In this document: one piece after another, positions 42,176-51,081 of the stretch
Position numbering within the stretch: the stretch's first letter is position 1
How the letters are laid out: the number at the start of each line of letters is the position of its first letter
Origin: Ruminococcaceae bacterium UBA3818
Lineage (GTDB): Bacteria; Bacillota; Clostridia; Oscillospirales; Ruminococcaceae
DNA: 64,000 nt
Assembly (NCBI GenBank): GCA_002369315.1
Contig: DFDW01000030.1
Coordinates: 56,848-120,847, forward strand
Reading direction: 5' to 3'
Program-made: the position numbers and the translations under genes
The notes under the pieces: model-generated
Databases searched by the model: none
What the model saw: only the letters and a program-made list of their open reading frames with translations
What the model was told of the DNA's origin: nothing

Positions 42176-43153
42176 TTATTGACCCGCTTCGGCAGAGGAT
42201 TGTGTTTCCCCGGCTGTTTCGGTAAACGCGTCCGGATATGCTTTTTGGGCCATATCCTCCAGCATATCGAACATGCGCTTGCCCTGGCGTTCAAAAGCGG
42301 TGAAGGGATAAGAATAGACAATATCGTGGATCGTCGCCTGCAGGCCTTTGTAATTGGCGTTCTGCTCCAACATGGGAATGGTGATATCCTCGTTGCAGAA
42401 GATGACATCCGGGTCGTATTGGCCGATGAAATCCAACGGATAGGTCCAACCGCCGTAAGCGCCGGCAGCGTTTTCCAACCCGATGGCCTCCAGCATCGCG
42501 CCTTCGAAAGTATCGCCGGTGGCAACGGTGAAATCCAGCATCCGCAGGTAAACTGCCGACAGCTTTTTGCCGCCGCCCCGGACATAGGAATCCACTTTTT
42601 CCCGGACGCTTTCGACCCGGCCCATCTGTTCATTATAAAAAGCCTTGCCCGTTTCGGCACCTGCCTGTTCGCCTTCAAACAGCCGGCCCAGATCCACATA
42701 CAGATCTTTCAGATCCTCCGGCAGCCGCGCCCGAGAAAGGACGACCACCGGGATGTCGGCCTGCTGCAGCGCGATCAAATCGGGTTCCGAAAGGGCGGTA
42801 TGGGTGATAACAACATCCGGTTTTTCCGCGCGGATGTCATCCAAGTCGGGCTGCTGGGCTGTGCCCATCCGCGGCAGGTTCTGAGCCGATTGCGGCCAGT
42901 CGCAATAGTCGCTGACGCCGGTCAGCTGATCTCCGTATCCCATGTCAAAACAAAGCTCGGTCAGCGTCGGCGACAGGGAAACCACCTTTTCCGGTTTGGC
43001 GGGGATGGTCTCGCCGCCAATCGAAACCGGATATTCTGTATCTTCCGGCTCTTCCGGCAAAGACGAACTGACGGAGGGGTCGCCGCCGCAGCCGCTCAGC
43101 CCCAGAAGCAGCGCCGCTGCCAGCAAAAAGGGCAAAATTCGTTTTTGTTTCAT
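42176..43153 (-). CDS. ABC transporter substrate-binding lipoprotein (BtuF/FhuD-like)
   Basis: A 325-residue extracytoplasmic lipoprotein: basic start MKQKR, hydrophobic core and lipobox LSGC (about 19-22). The class III fold of cobalamin and siderophore-binding proteins is indicated by KVVSLSPTLTELCFDMGYGD, GTAQQPDLDDIRAEKPDVVI and, after a long central helix, VFCNEDITIPML-like segments. No permease or ATPase gene lies next to it, so it must share a transporter elsewhere. ATG 43153 has GGGGG 6 bases upstream. The ligand (cobalamin, heme or iron chelate) is not predictable. Confidence 0.87.
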   Translation of the reverse strand: MKQKRILPFLLAAALLLGLSGCGGDPSVSSSLPEEPEDTEYPVSIGGETIPAKPEKVVSLSPTLTELCFDMGYGDQLTGVSDYCDWPQSAQNLPRMGTAQQPDLDDIRAEKPDVVITHTALSEPDLIALQQADIPVVVLSRARLPEDLKDLYVDLGRLFEGEQAGAETGKAFYNEQMGRVESVREKVDSYVRGGGKKLSAVYLRMLDFTVATGDTFEGAMLEAIGLENAAGAYGGWTYPLDFIGQYDPDVIFCNEDITIPMLEQNANYKGLQATIHDIVYSYPFTAFERQGKRMFDMLEDMAQKAYPDAFTETAGETQSSAEAGQ

Positions 43154-43204
43154 AAAATCCCCCATCCATGTTTGTTTTTTTCATTGTATCGCGGCAGGGA
43201 ATCC

Positions 43205-43233
43205 TTGTCAAATGGGAAATGGAAAGCTATAAT
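43205..43233 (+). promoter_or_regulatory. sigma-A promoter for GNAT gene
   Basis: TTGTCA (43205-43210), a 17-base spacer and TATAAT (43228-43233), 35 bases before the GNAT start codon. Confidence 0.85.
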
Positions 43234-43267
43234 AATACCATTTTTAAGGAAAAAAGAGGGGAAAAGG

Positions 43268-43774
43268 ATGGAATTTCGCAGCGCAAAACAGGACGATCTT
43301 CCGAAGCTTCTGCAAATGTATCAAAGCATCATCCGAAAGATGGATGAAGACGGCATCCAAATCTGGGACGAGGTGTATCCCTGCGCGTTTTTGTCGGAGG
43401 ATATCGAAAGGAATCGTCTGTTCGTAGCGTCGGAAGGAGACACTATTCTGGCAGCCTTTGCTCTGTGCGATTCCAACGACGGGCAAGAGGCCCTTTCCTG
43501 GGAACAGCCGTCGGCCCGCGCCTGCTATCTGGACCGGCTGGGAGTCAGCCCTTTGCACGCCGGACAGGGCATTGGCGGCAAAATGCTTTCTTACGCAATG
43601 TCCCTTGCCAGGCAAAAGAGTGCGGACTATTTGCGGCTGTTTGTAGTGGACTGCAACCATCCGGCCATCGGGCTGTATCAAAAAAGTGGGTTTGTCCGGG
43701 CAGACGGCGTTTATCTGGAAGAAATTGACGAGGATTTTTCGCTGCGGGAATATGGATTTGAGATCCGGCTTTAA
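43268..43774 (+). CDS. GNAT-family N-acetyltransferase
   Basis: A 168-residue acetyltransferase. The acetyl-CoA binding loop is in LGVSPLHAGQGIGGKML (about 98-114, Q/RxxGxG/A pattern QGIGGK), followed by LRLFVVDCNHPAIGLYQKSGF, the typical N-x-x-A--LY-K-GF C-terminal motif. Substrate unknown. The frame is open far upstream, but ATG 43268 has GAGGGGAAAAGG and a consensus promoter directly before it. Confidence 0.88.
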   Translation: MEFRSAKQDDLPKLLQMYQSIIRKMDEDGIQIWDEVYPCAFLSEDIERNRLFVASEGDTILAAFALCDSNDGQEALSWEQPSARACYLDRLGVSPLHAGQGIGGKMLSYAMSLARQKSADYLRLFVVDCNHPAIGLYQKSGFVRADGVYLEEIDEDFSLREYGFEIRL

Positions 43775-43819
43775 TGGCAGGCCCGGCGCTTCTTTCCCTG
43801 CGGCGAAAGCCGATTTCTA

Positions 43820-43848
43820 TTGACGGAAAAGAGATGTCATTTTATAAT
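43820..43848 (+). promoter_or_regulatory. sigma-A promoter for ilvBN
   Basis: TTGACG (43820-43825), a 17-base spacer and TATAAT (43843-43848). The transcript start would lie close to the ilvB start, leaving no room for a long leader or T-box. Confidence 0.9.
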
Positions 43849-43895
43849 AAAAAGATATGATACTGCCTGTAAAAAGGCCAGAGGGAGGACTGGAC

Positions 43896-45506
43896 ATGAC
43901 CGGTGCAAAAGCCATCGTGACATCGTTGGAACAGGAGGGCGTGACCACGGTATTCGGTTATCCTGGGGCTGCCATTTGCCCGGTATACGACTGTTTGTCT
44001 GAAAGTCCGATCTGCCATATCCTGGTGCGGCAGGAGCAGAACGCGGGGCATGCGGCTGCCGCTTACGGCCGGATCAGCGGCCGTCCCGGCGTCTGCATTA
44101 CCACCTCCGGTCCCGGCGCGCTGAACCTTTTGACCGCTTTGGCCACTGCCTATATGGATTCGATCCCGCTGGTGGCGATCACCGGACAGGTCCCAAGCGA
44201 CCAGCTGGGCCGCGACGTGTTCCAGGAGGCGGATATCACCGGCGCGGCGGAACCGTTTACCAAACACAGTTTCCTGGTCAAGGATGCGGCGGATATTCCG
44301 CGGATCATGAAAGAAGCGTTTTATCTGGCGGGAACCGGCCGGCCGGGCCCTGTATTGATCGATGTGCCGCTGGATGTGCAGAACCGGGAGCTGGATTTCG
44401 CTTATCCGGATGGGGTCTCCATCCGTGGATACCATCCCAGCACCCGGGCCAATCCTTTGCAGCTGCGGCGGGTCACCGAGGCTGTTGCAGCTGCGCGCCG
44501 CCCGGTGATCTGCGCGGGAGGAGGCGTGTTCAGCGCGGGCGCGCGGGAGAAAATGCAGGCATTTGCCGAACAATGCCGGATACCGGTGGTCACTACCATG
44601 ATGGGCCTGGGACTGATGCCCTCATCTCACCCGCTGTATCTGGGAATGTTGGGGTCTTTTGGCTGCAGCGCCGCCAATTACGCCATCCATCATTCGGACC
44701 TTTTGATTCTGATCGGCGCCCGGGCCGGGGACCGGGCCATGCGCCAACCCGGCGTTCTGGAGCGGCGTACCCGGATCATCCATATCGATATTGACCCGGC
44801 GGAGATCCGAAAGAACATGGAGGCGAATATTCCGCTGGTGGCGGATGCCGGATTGGTGCTGGAGCAGCTTTGTCAAAGCTGCGAAGCGGCGGACACCGGC
44901 ATGTGGCTGGCGGAACTGAAAGAAAAACAGGGTGCCGGCGCCGTCTTTTTTGACCGGCCGGGGTTCGTCAGCCCTTATCGGTTGATCACTTCTTTGACTG
45001 AACGGCTGGACAGCGATGCGGTATATGTGGCGGACGTGGGACTGAACCAGATCTGGTCTGCCCGCTGGGCCCGGATCAAAGAAGGGCGTTTTCTCACCAG
45101 CGGCGGCATGGGGACGATGGGATATGCCCTGCCGGCCGCCATGGGCGCCCGGCTTGCCACAACGACCCGGCAGGTGGTAGCGGTCATGGGAGACGGCGGG
45201 TTCCAAATGTCCATGCAGGAACTGGCCACTTTATGCCAGCACGATATCCCGGTCAAAATGGTTGTGTTCCGCAACGATTGCCTGGGATTGGTCCGCCAGA
45301 TCCAGAAACAGGATTACGGCGAACGCTATGAGGCGGTAGACCTTGCCGGCAGCCCGGATTTTGCGGCGCTGGCGCAGGTGTATGGCATTCGGACCATGAC
45401 CATTTCGGAGAACGACGAGATCGATAACGCGGTGCAGGCTCTGCTGTCAGACGAGAAAAGCTTTCTGCTCCAGTGTCTGGTTTCGCCGGACGAGCCTGCC
45501 GTGTAA
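43896..45506 (+). CDS. ilvB: acetolactate synthase, large subunit
   Basis: The catalytic subunit of acetohydroxyacid synthase, the ThDP-dependent first common step of valine, leucine and isoleucine synthesis. The 536 residues show the ThDP glutamate in VRQEQNAGHAAAAYGR (about 45-60), the FAD-region GSFGC, and the ThDP motif GDGGFQMSMQELATL starting with GDG and ending in N (VFRNDCLG) at about 433-465. ATG 43896 has GGGAGG 7 bases upstream. ilvN follows after 12 bases. Confidence 0.95.
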   Translation: MTGAKAIVTSLEQEGVTTVFGYPGAAICPVYDCLSESPICHILVRQEQNAGHAAAAYGRISGRPGVCITTSGPGALNLLTALATAYMDSIPLVAITGQVPSDQLGRDVFQEADITGAAEPFTKHSFLVKDAADIPRIMKEAFYLAGTGRPGPVLIDVPLDVQNRELDFAYPDGVSIRGYHPSTRANPLQLRRVTEAVAAARRPVICAGGGVFSAGAREKMQAFAEQCRIPVVTTMMGLGLMPSSHPLYLGMLGSFGCSAANYAIHHSDLLILIGARAGDRAMRQPGVLERRTRIIHIDIDPAEIRKNMEANIPLVADAGLVLEQLCQSCEAADTGMWLAELKEKQGAGAVFFDRPGFVSPYRLITSLTERLDSDAVYVADVGLNQIWSARWARIKEGRFLTSGGMGTMGYALPAAMGARLATTTRQVVAVMGDGGFQMSMQELATLCQHDIPVKMVVFRNDCLGLVRQIQKQDYGERYEAVDLAGSPDFAALAQVYGIRTMTISENDEIDNAVQALLSDEKSFLLQCLVSPDEPAV

Positions 45507-45518
45507 GGAGGAAAAAGG

Positions 45519-46013
45519 ATGAAGCATACCATTTCGGTCTTGGTGGAAAACCACGCAGGCGTCCTGTCGCGGATCACCGGCCTTTTTTCCCGCCGGGGCT
45601 TCAATATTGATTCGCTGGCGGTGGGGGTGACAGAAGATAAAACCGTGTCCCGCATGACCATCGTGGTGGAGGGAGACGCCTATACGGTGGAGCAGCTGGA
45701 AAAACAGCTGAACAAAGTGGTGGACGTCATCAAGGTGCGGACCATCCCCCAGCAGGATCTGATCAGCCGGGAGCTGATGCTCATCAAATGCACCGCTACC
45801 GGCCGCACCCGGAGTGAGATTTTGGACATCGCCAAAATAATGGACGCCAACATTGTGGACCTGACCAAAACCACCATGACCCTGGAAATATGCGATCTGC
45901 CGGAGCGGCTGGATCTGCTGGAGGAACTCTTAAAAGCTTATAATATCCAGGAAGTTATGCGGACGGGGACCATCGCGCTGCAGAAAGGCAGCGCGGCTGT
46001 CAGCGTAAAATAG
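45519..46013 (+). CDS. ilvN: acetolactate synthase, small regulatory subunit
   Basis: The 164-residue regulatory subunit gives feedback inhibition by valine. An N-terminal ACT domain (HTISVLVENHAGVLSRITGL, RRGFNIDSLAVG at 2-35) is followed by the C-terminal domain (TARTRSEI-like TGRTRSEILDIAKIM, DLTKTTMTLEI). GGAGG lies upstream of ATG 45519. It is cotranscribed with ilvB; ilvC and ilvD are not in the window. Confidence 0.95.
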   Translation: MKHTISVLVENHAGVLSRITGLFSRRGFNIDSLAVGVTEDKTVSRMTIVVEGDAYTVEQLEKQLNKVVDVIKVRTIPQQDLISRELMLIKCTATGRTRSEILDIAKIMDANIVDLTKTTMTLEICDLPERLDLLEELLKAYNIQEVMRTGTIALQKGSAAVSVK

Positions 46014-46055
46014 CGCGGGGAAACCGGTACATCTTTCCGCAGGAAGGGACGAAAA

Positions 46056-47588
46056 ATGAAAAAGCTTCTAAAATTTTTATGCAGCCGCCTGGTCGTTATT
46101 TCCCTGGCGATTTTGGTGCAGTTTTGTTTTTTGCTGTTTATTGTACTCAAGCTTTCTACATATGGGCTGTACGCTTATGTGGCGCTGCAGCTGCTGAGCC
46201 TGATCGTGGTCCTGTGGATTGTTACCAAGCGGGATAACCCTTCCTATAAAATTGCGTGGATTATCGCGATTATGATCTTCCCGCTGTTTGGGGGAATCTT
46301 TTATCTGGTATTCGGTAATAAATCCATGGATAAAAAACAGGCGCAGCGCATCCGGGATTACGCCTACAAACAGGCGGAAGAGAGCTGCCGGCTGACCGGC
46401 GCGGATATCGGTGCGACTCTGGGCGGGGATGCGCCGCATTTGAAGCGGCAGAGCGATTACATCAGCAACGTGGGGATGTTTCCGGCTTGGGAAAATACCC
46501 AGGTGGAATATTTCCCGTTGGGAGAAGATTTCTGGGAAGCGCTGCTGCGGGAACTGCGCAAAGCGGAAAAGTTTATCTTTATGGAGTATTTTATCATCCA
46601 GGAAGGCAAGATGTGGAATGCCGTGCTGGATATCTTAAAAGAGAAAGCGGCTGCCGGGGTGGACGTACGGCTGATGTATGACGATCTGGGTACCATCCAG
46701 ACCTTGCCGCCCCATTATTATCGGCAGATCGAAGAGGCAGGCATTCAATGCGCCGTCTTCAATCCGTTCCGTCCGCGGCTCAATTCCATGTTCAATTACC
46801 GCGACCACCGGAAAATCACTGTAATAGACGGCGATGTGGGCTTTTGCGGCGGGCTGAATCTGGCGGACGAATACATCAACGCCTATGAGAAATACGGCCA
46901 TTGGAAAGATACGGCGGTGATGCTTCGGGGCGACGGGACCTGGAATCTGACCATGATGTTTTTGCAGCTGTGGAGCTACCGGGACGGCAAAAATGCGGAC
47001 TATCACGAATACAGGCCGTCCGGAAAAGTGTATGGGAACGACGGCTATGTTCAGCCTTACGGCGACGCCCCTATTGACGAATTCAATGTGGCGGAAAATA
47101 TTTACCTGCAGATCATCAACTGCGCGAAAAAATATGTGTATATCACAACGCCCTACCTGGTTTTGGACAATGAGATGACCACCGCACTGATCATTGCCGC
47201 GGAAAGCGGCGTGGATGTGCGGATCATCACCCCTCATATTCCGGACAAATGGTATGTCCACGCGGTGACCCGCTCCTCTTACCGGCAGCTGATCGAGGCA
47301 GGGGTGCGCATCTACGAATATACGCCGGGTTTTATCCACGCAAAAATGTTTGTGGCGGATGACGAAGTAGGCGTGGTGGGAACCGCCAATATGGATTACC
47401 GCAGCTTCTATCTGCATTTCGAGTGCGGCGTGGCCTTTTTCCGCAGCTCGGTGATTGAAACCGTAAAACAGGATATCCTAAAAACAATGGAAATTTCCCA
47501 GGAAATCCACCCCAATCCCGACGAGCGGATTCCGCTGCTGCGCCGTCTGGGACGGGCGATCCTCAAGGCTTTTGCGCCGCTGATGTAA
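46056..47588 (+). CDS. cls: cardiolipin synthase (PLD type)
   Basis: A 510-residue membrane enzyme that joins two phosphatidylglycerols into cardiolipin. It has two or three N-terminal membrane segments (about 10-75), PLDc-N domain, and two HKD catalytic motifs: HRKITVIDGDVGFCGGLN (about 250) and HAKMFVADDEVGVVGTANMD (about 428). FMEYFIIQEG and YIQITTPYL-like YVYITTPYLVLD are standard. GGAAGGG precedes ATG 46056. It follows ilvN by 42 bases on the same strand and could be cotranscribed. Nearest E. coli relation is ClsA by layout. Confidence 0.93.
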   Translation: MKKLLKFLCSRLVVISLAILVQFCFLLFIVLKLSTYGLYAYVALQLLSLIVVLWIVTKRDNPSYKIAWIIAIMIFPLFGGIFYLVFGNKSMDKKQAQRIRDYAYKQAEESCRLTGADIGATLGGDAPHLKRQSDYISNVGMFPAWENTQVEYFPLGEDFWEALLRELRKAEKFIFMEYFIIQEGKMWNAVLDILKEKAAAGVDVRLMYDDLGTIQTLPPHYYRQIEEAGIQCAVFNPFRPRLNSMFNYRDHRKITVIDGDVGFCGGLNLADEYINAYEKYGHWKDTAVMLRGDGTWNLTMMFLQLWSYRDGKNADYHEYRPSGKVYGNDGYVQPYGDAPIDEFNVAENIYLQIINCAKKYVYITTPYLVLDNEMTTALIIAAESGVDVRIITPHIPDKWYVHAVTRSSYRQLIEAGVRIYEYTPGFIHAKMFVADDEVGVVGTANMDYRSFYLHFECGVAFFRSSVIETVKQDILKTMEISQEIHPNPDERIPLLRRLGRAILKAFAPLM

Positions 47589-47661
47589 TATTTGCCGCGC
47601 AAGGATGGTTTAGAAAAAGAAAAAAGAAATGCGGCAAAAATGTCGATTCGCTCTTTTTCAG

Positions 47662-47690
47662 TTGATTTGGCAGCAGATTTCATATATATT
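47662..47690 (+). promoter_or_regulatory. promoter for sortase gene
   Basis: TTGATT (47662-47667), a 17-base spacer and TATATT (47685-47690), 40 bases before the start. Confidence 0.75.
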
Positions 47691-47730
47691 TAAAGGTAGC
47701 TTAGCGATTGACCTTTAAAGGAGAATGAAT

Positions 47731-48576
47731 ATGAAACGTTCTGATACAAAAATCATCGCGCTGATTTTGGCGGCAGTGATGGCCTTGTCTATCACCGGAT
47801 GCGGCAACAACAACGCCACTTCCATGCCGGAGGAGAAACCTTCGGTTTATCCATTTGTCAACACCCTGAAAGAGCCGGAAGACAATGCTATGATTGAGGT
47901 GGAAGCGCCGGCTTTGACCGAACAGGTAAAACAAAAGGCGGAGCAAGTCAATCCGGAAATCGTCGGCTGGCTGCAGGTGCCGGGAACGGACATCGACCAG
48001 CCGGTGGTGCAGACGTATAACAACACCAAATATATGCGTTTGAACTACGAGGGAAAATACAGCTTCCAGGGATGCTACTGGGTGGACTATGAGTGCACCG
48101 TGGGGACCCGGGAGACGGAAAGCCGCAACACCATCATTTACGGGCACAACACCGCCGTCAGCCAGGACGACCCCAACGGCTTGGATTTTGCCCAGCTGCT
48201 GCGCTTTGCCGATGAAGAATTTGCCGCGTCCCACCCGTATATCTTCTTTTCGACCGGCGAGGAGGATATGGTTTGGGAAGTTTTCGCGGCGATGTACACC
48301 GATACCAAATTTCGCTACATTGACATGATCGACCAAAAAATCGATACGCTTGTCAGCGAGGGAAAAGCCCGTTCGGAATTTCAATACGATGTGGAAGTGG
48401 ATCCGATCAACGACAAGATACTGACGTTGTCCACCTGTACCGCCAAATACGGCTATGTCGGCGGAGAAGCCCGGGCCCGTTTTGTGGTTATGGCGCGGCT
48501 GGTCGAGCCGGATGCGGAATTAAAGCCCACCGTAGGTCTGGAGAAAAACGCCAGCGTAAAAGCTCCGCAGCTGTAG
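47731..48576 (+). CDS. class B-type sortase with lipoprotein signal
   Basis: A 281-residue transpeptidase. Catalytic residues are H in IIYGHNT (about 143), C in LSTCT (about 232) and R in ARFVVMARL (about 248). GWLQVPGTDIDQPVVQ is the class B N-terminal block. The signal region ends in LSITGCGNN, a lipobox, which would make it a lipoprotein instead of the usual transmembrane-anchored sortase. ATG 47731 is 7 bases after GGAG; the ATG at 47725 is too close. No sortase substrate gene lies nearby. Confidence 0.88.
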   Translation: MKRSDTKIIALILAAVMALSITGCGNNNATSMPEEKPSVYPFVNTLKEPEDNAMIEVEAPALTEQVKQKAEQVNPEIVGWLQVPGTDIDQPVVQTYNNTKYMRLNYEGKYSFQGCYWVDYECTVGTRETESRNTIIYGHNTAVSQDDPNGLDFAQLLRFADEEFAASHPYIFFSTGEEDMVWEVFAAMYTDTKFRYIDMIDQKIDTLVSEGKARSEFQYDVEVDPINDKILTLSTCTAKYGYVGGEARARFVVMARLVEPDAELKPTVGLEKNASVKAPQL

Positions 48577-48691
48577 TTGTAAAGCGGCGGGTTGATACAT
48601 ACACTCATGCAGGGAGCAATCCCTGCATTTGTTTTCGTTTTTTAAACCCGGATAGGCATGCTATCCGCAGATTGGCCAAGGAGGAACGCGT

Positions 48692-49519
48692 ATGGAACTT
48701 GCGGTATTAAAATGGATCCAGTCCTTTTCTTCCCCATTCCTGGATGTATTCTTCCAGTTGATTACCATGCTTGCGGAGCAGTGGACGGTGATTCTGGTGC
48801 TGGCCGCGGCATACTGGCTGTATGATAAAAAAGCCGGAGAGCAATTGGCGTTTACCCTGTTAATCAGTGGGCTTTGCAATAATATTTTGAAAGGGATATT
48901 CCGTTTCGAGCGCCCGATCGGGCAGGAGGGGATCCGCACCCTGCGGGCCCATACGGCAACCGGGTATTCTTTTCCCAGCGGCCACAGCCAAAACGCATCG
49001 ACATTGTATTTTTCGATGGCCCGGCGAAAAGGGGGCTGGCTTCGGTATGCGCTGGCATCGGCAGTCTGTCTACTGGTAGGACTATCCCGGCTGTATCTGG
49101 GCGTGCATTACCCCAAAGACGCGGCGGTCGGCCTGGTGCTGGGCGCTGCTTTCGCGTTTCTCTGCCCGGTTATATGGAACCGGGTCGATCACGAAAAATG
49201 CGTTGGCATCACAGCGGCGATCTGCCTCATTCTGACCCTTTTGCTGGGTCAGCGGGATTTGTATAAAGTTTTTGGACTCTTGCTCGGTTTCGGAGCGGGG
49301 ATAGCCTTTGAGCGGCGATATGTAAATTTTTCCACCCAGGTATCCGGCGGAAAAAAGGCCCTGCGTTTTCTGTTGGGCCTGGTCTTGTTGGGAGGGGTGC
49401 AGTATTTTTTGAAGATGCTCTTCCCCCACTACCTGTGGTGCGACGCGGCAAAATATGCTTTGCTGGCCTTTTTCGCTTTTGGCGTGTACCCCTTTGCCTT
49501 TCATAAAGCGGGGTTTTAG
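48692..49519 (+). CDS. PAP2-family membrane phosphatase
   Basis: A 275-residue membrane protein with about seven segments and the three PAP2 active-site motifs: KGIFRFERP (about 67-75), SFPSGHSQ (about 93-100) and SRLYLGVHYPKD (about 130-141). It dephosphorylates a lipid phosphate or pyrophosphate, possibly undecaprenyl pyrophosphate; the extra C-terminal segments (residues 160-275) are compatible with that. AAGGAGG precedes ATG 48692. It sits in a run of envelope genes (sortase, PAP2, murD). Confidence 0.9.
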   Translation: MELAVLKWIQSFSSPFLDVFFQLITMLAEQWTVILVLAAAYWLYDKKAGEQLAFTLLISGLCNNILKGIFRFERPIGQEGIRTLRAHTATGYSFPSGHSQNASTLYFSMARRKGGWLRYALASAVCLLVGLSRLYLGVHYPKDAAVGLVLGAAFAFLCPVIWNRVDHEKCVGITAAICLILTLLLGQRDLYKVFGLLLGFGAGIAFERRYVNFSTQVSGGKKALRFLLGLVLLGGVQYFLKMLFPHYLWCDAAKYALLAFFAFGVYPFAFHKAGF

Positions 49520-49616
49520 TGGGGGAAAAGTTTGCGCGGCGGGCGTTTCCAATGATTGCTATTTTTTATGCGGATGGGTATAATAGGCGGTAGAAGACGA
49601 AAAAGGGGATAGAGCC

Positions 49617-51014
49617 ATGAACGGTTGGACTGCAAAAGAATTTTTCCAATGGGTGAAAGGAAAAAAAATCGCGTTTATCGGCGTTGGGGTAACCAATACC
49701 GACTGTATCCGCCTGTTTGCCAAAAAGGGAGCGGAAGTGTCGGTACTGGACCGGAAAAGCCGCCAGCAGCTGGGCGATTTGGCGGACGAATTCGAGCAAA
49801 GCGGCGTACGGCTGATTTTGGGAGATGGATATCTGGACAGCCTGACCGGATACGACGCGGTATTCCGCGCGCCGGGCATGTATTTTAATCATCCGGCGCT
49901 GGCGGCGGCCCGGCGGGAAGGGGCGGTCATCACCTCCGAAATGGAGCTGTTTTTCCGACTGTGCCCCTGCAAGACTTACGCGGTCACCGGCTCCGACGGA
50001 AAAACCACCACGACGACGCTGATTGCCGAGATGCTGGCCGCTTCTGGCAAAAAGGTATATAAAGGTGGTAATATCGGTCGCGCCCTGCTGCCGGTCATCG
50101 AAGAAATTTCTCCCGATGACGCGGCGGTGGTGGAGCTTTCCAGTTTCCAACTGATTTCGATGCGCCAAAGTCCGGATGTGGCGGTGATTACCAACGTGGC
50201 GCCCAACCATCTGGATGTACATCGGGACATGCAGGAATATATCGACAGCAAAAAAAATCTGATTCTGCATCAGGACGGCTTTTCCCGCACGGTGCTCAAC
50301 CGGGACAACAAGATCACCCGGGATATGGAGACGCTTGTCCGCGGCCAGCTGCTGGAATTTTCCCGGCAGGAGGAGCCGGAAGCGGGCGCTTATTTACGGC
50401 AGGACGGCATGCTTTGCGCGCGGTACCGGGGAAAAGAGACGCAGATCGTCCATATGGATGAAATTAAGCTGCCGGGGCTTCATAATGTGGAAAACTTTTT
50501 GGCGGCTTACAGCGCCGTTTGGGGCGAGGTGCCGGTAGAGACAATGGTACGGACAGCCCGGGAATTCGGCGGCGTGGAGCACCGGATGGAACTGGTGCGG
50601 GAGCGCGGCGGTGTGAAATGGTACAACGATTCCATCGGGACCAGTCCTACCCGAACCATCGCGGGGCTCAAAGCGTTCCGGCAGAAAATCATCTTGATTG
50701 CCGGAGGATATGACAAAAAAATCCCTTATGAGCCGCTGGCGCCGTATTTGTGCGAAAAGGTATCGCACCTGATCCTGATGGGCGCCACCGGCCCCAAGAT
50801 CCAGCAGGCGCTGGAAGCTTTCCCGGGCTATGATGGGCAGCATCCGGAGGTGCATTGGGCCCGGTCCATGGAAGAGGCGGTGCAGGCGGCGGACGCCCTG
50901 GCGGCATCCGGCGATATTGTGGCGTTATCCCCTGCCAGCGCCAGTTTCGACCTGTACCCCAATTTTGAAAAGCGGGGCGAGCACTTTAAAACGCTCGTGA
51001 CGGGGTTAAAATGA
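49617..51014 (+). CDS. murD: UDP-N-acetylmuramoyl-L-alanine--D-glutamate ligase
   Basis: MurD adds D-glutamate to UDP-MurNAc-L-Ala in the cytosol. The 465 residues show an N-terminal UDP-binding Rossmann part (IGVGVTNTD), the ATP loop VTGSDGKTTTTT (about 122-133), ELSSFQL, TNVAPNHLDVH (about 196-206), GVEHRMELV, and C-terminal GGYDKKIPYEPL with SPASASFDLYPNFEKRG. All family motifs are in place. Downstream of it a 21-codon ORF overlaps the stop (51011-51076) and leads to the M42 genes. Confidence 0.95.
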   Translation: MNGWTAKEFFQWVKGKKIAFIGVGVTNTDCIRLFAKKGAEVSVLDRKSRQQLGDLADEFEQSGVRLILGDGYLDSLTGYDAVFRAPGMYFNHPALAAARREGAVITSEMELFFRLCPCKTYAVTGSDGKTTTTTLIAEMLAASGKKVYKGGNIGRALLPVIEEISPDDAAVVELSSFQLISMRQSPDVAVITNVAPNHLDVHRDMQEYIDSKKNLILHQDGFSRTVLNRDNKITRDMETLVRGQLLEFSRQEEPEAGAYLRQDGMLCARYRGKETQIVHMDEIKLPGLHNVENFLAAYSAVWGEVPVETMVRTAREFGGVEHRMELVRERGGVKWYNDSIGTSPTRTIAGLKAFRQKIILIAGGYDKKIPYEPLAPYLCEKVSHLILMGATGPKIQQALEAFPGYDGQHPEVHWARSMEEAVQAADALAASGDIVALSPASASFDLYPNFEKRGEHFKTLVTGLK

Positions 51015-51081
51015 AAAAGAAAGGCAAACCGGTCGTGACAAATGTGCCGCCGGAAGCCGGTGAAGAGAAAGGATGAAAACC

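Noticed and set aside
42164..43267. Long plus-strand frame preceding the GNAT gene
   Set aside because: It is antisense to the substrate-binding lipoprotein, has low-complexity composition and no ribosome site. The GNAT gene starts at 43268 with its own promoter.
51011..51076. 21-codon ORF between murD and the M42 gene (starts MKKKGKPVV)
   Set aside because: It overlaps the murD stop and could be a coupling peptide, but nothing beyond its open frame supports it.
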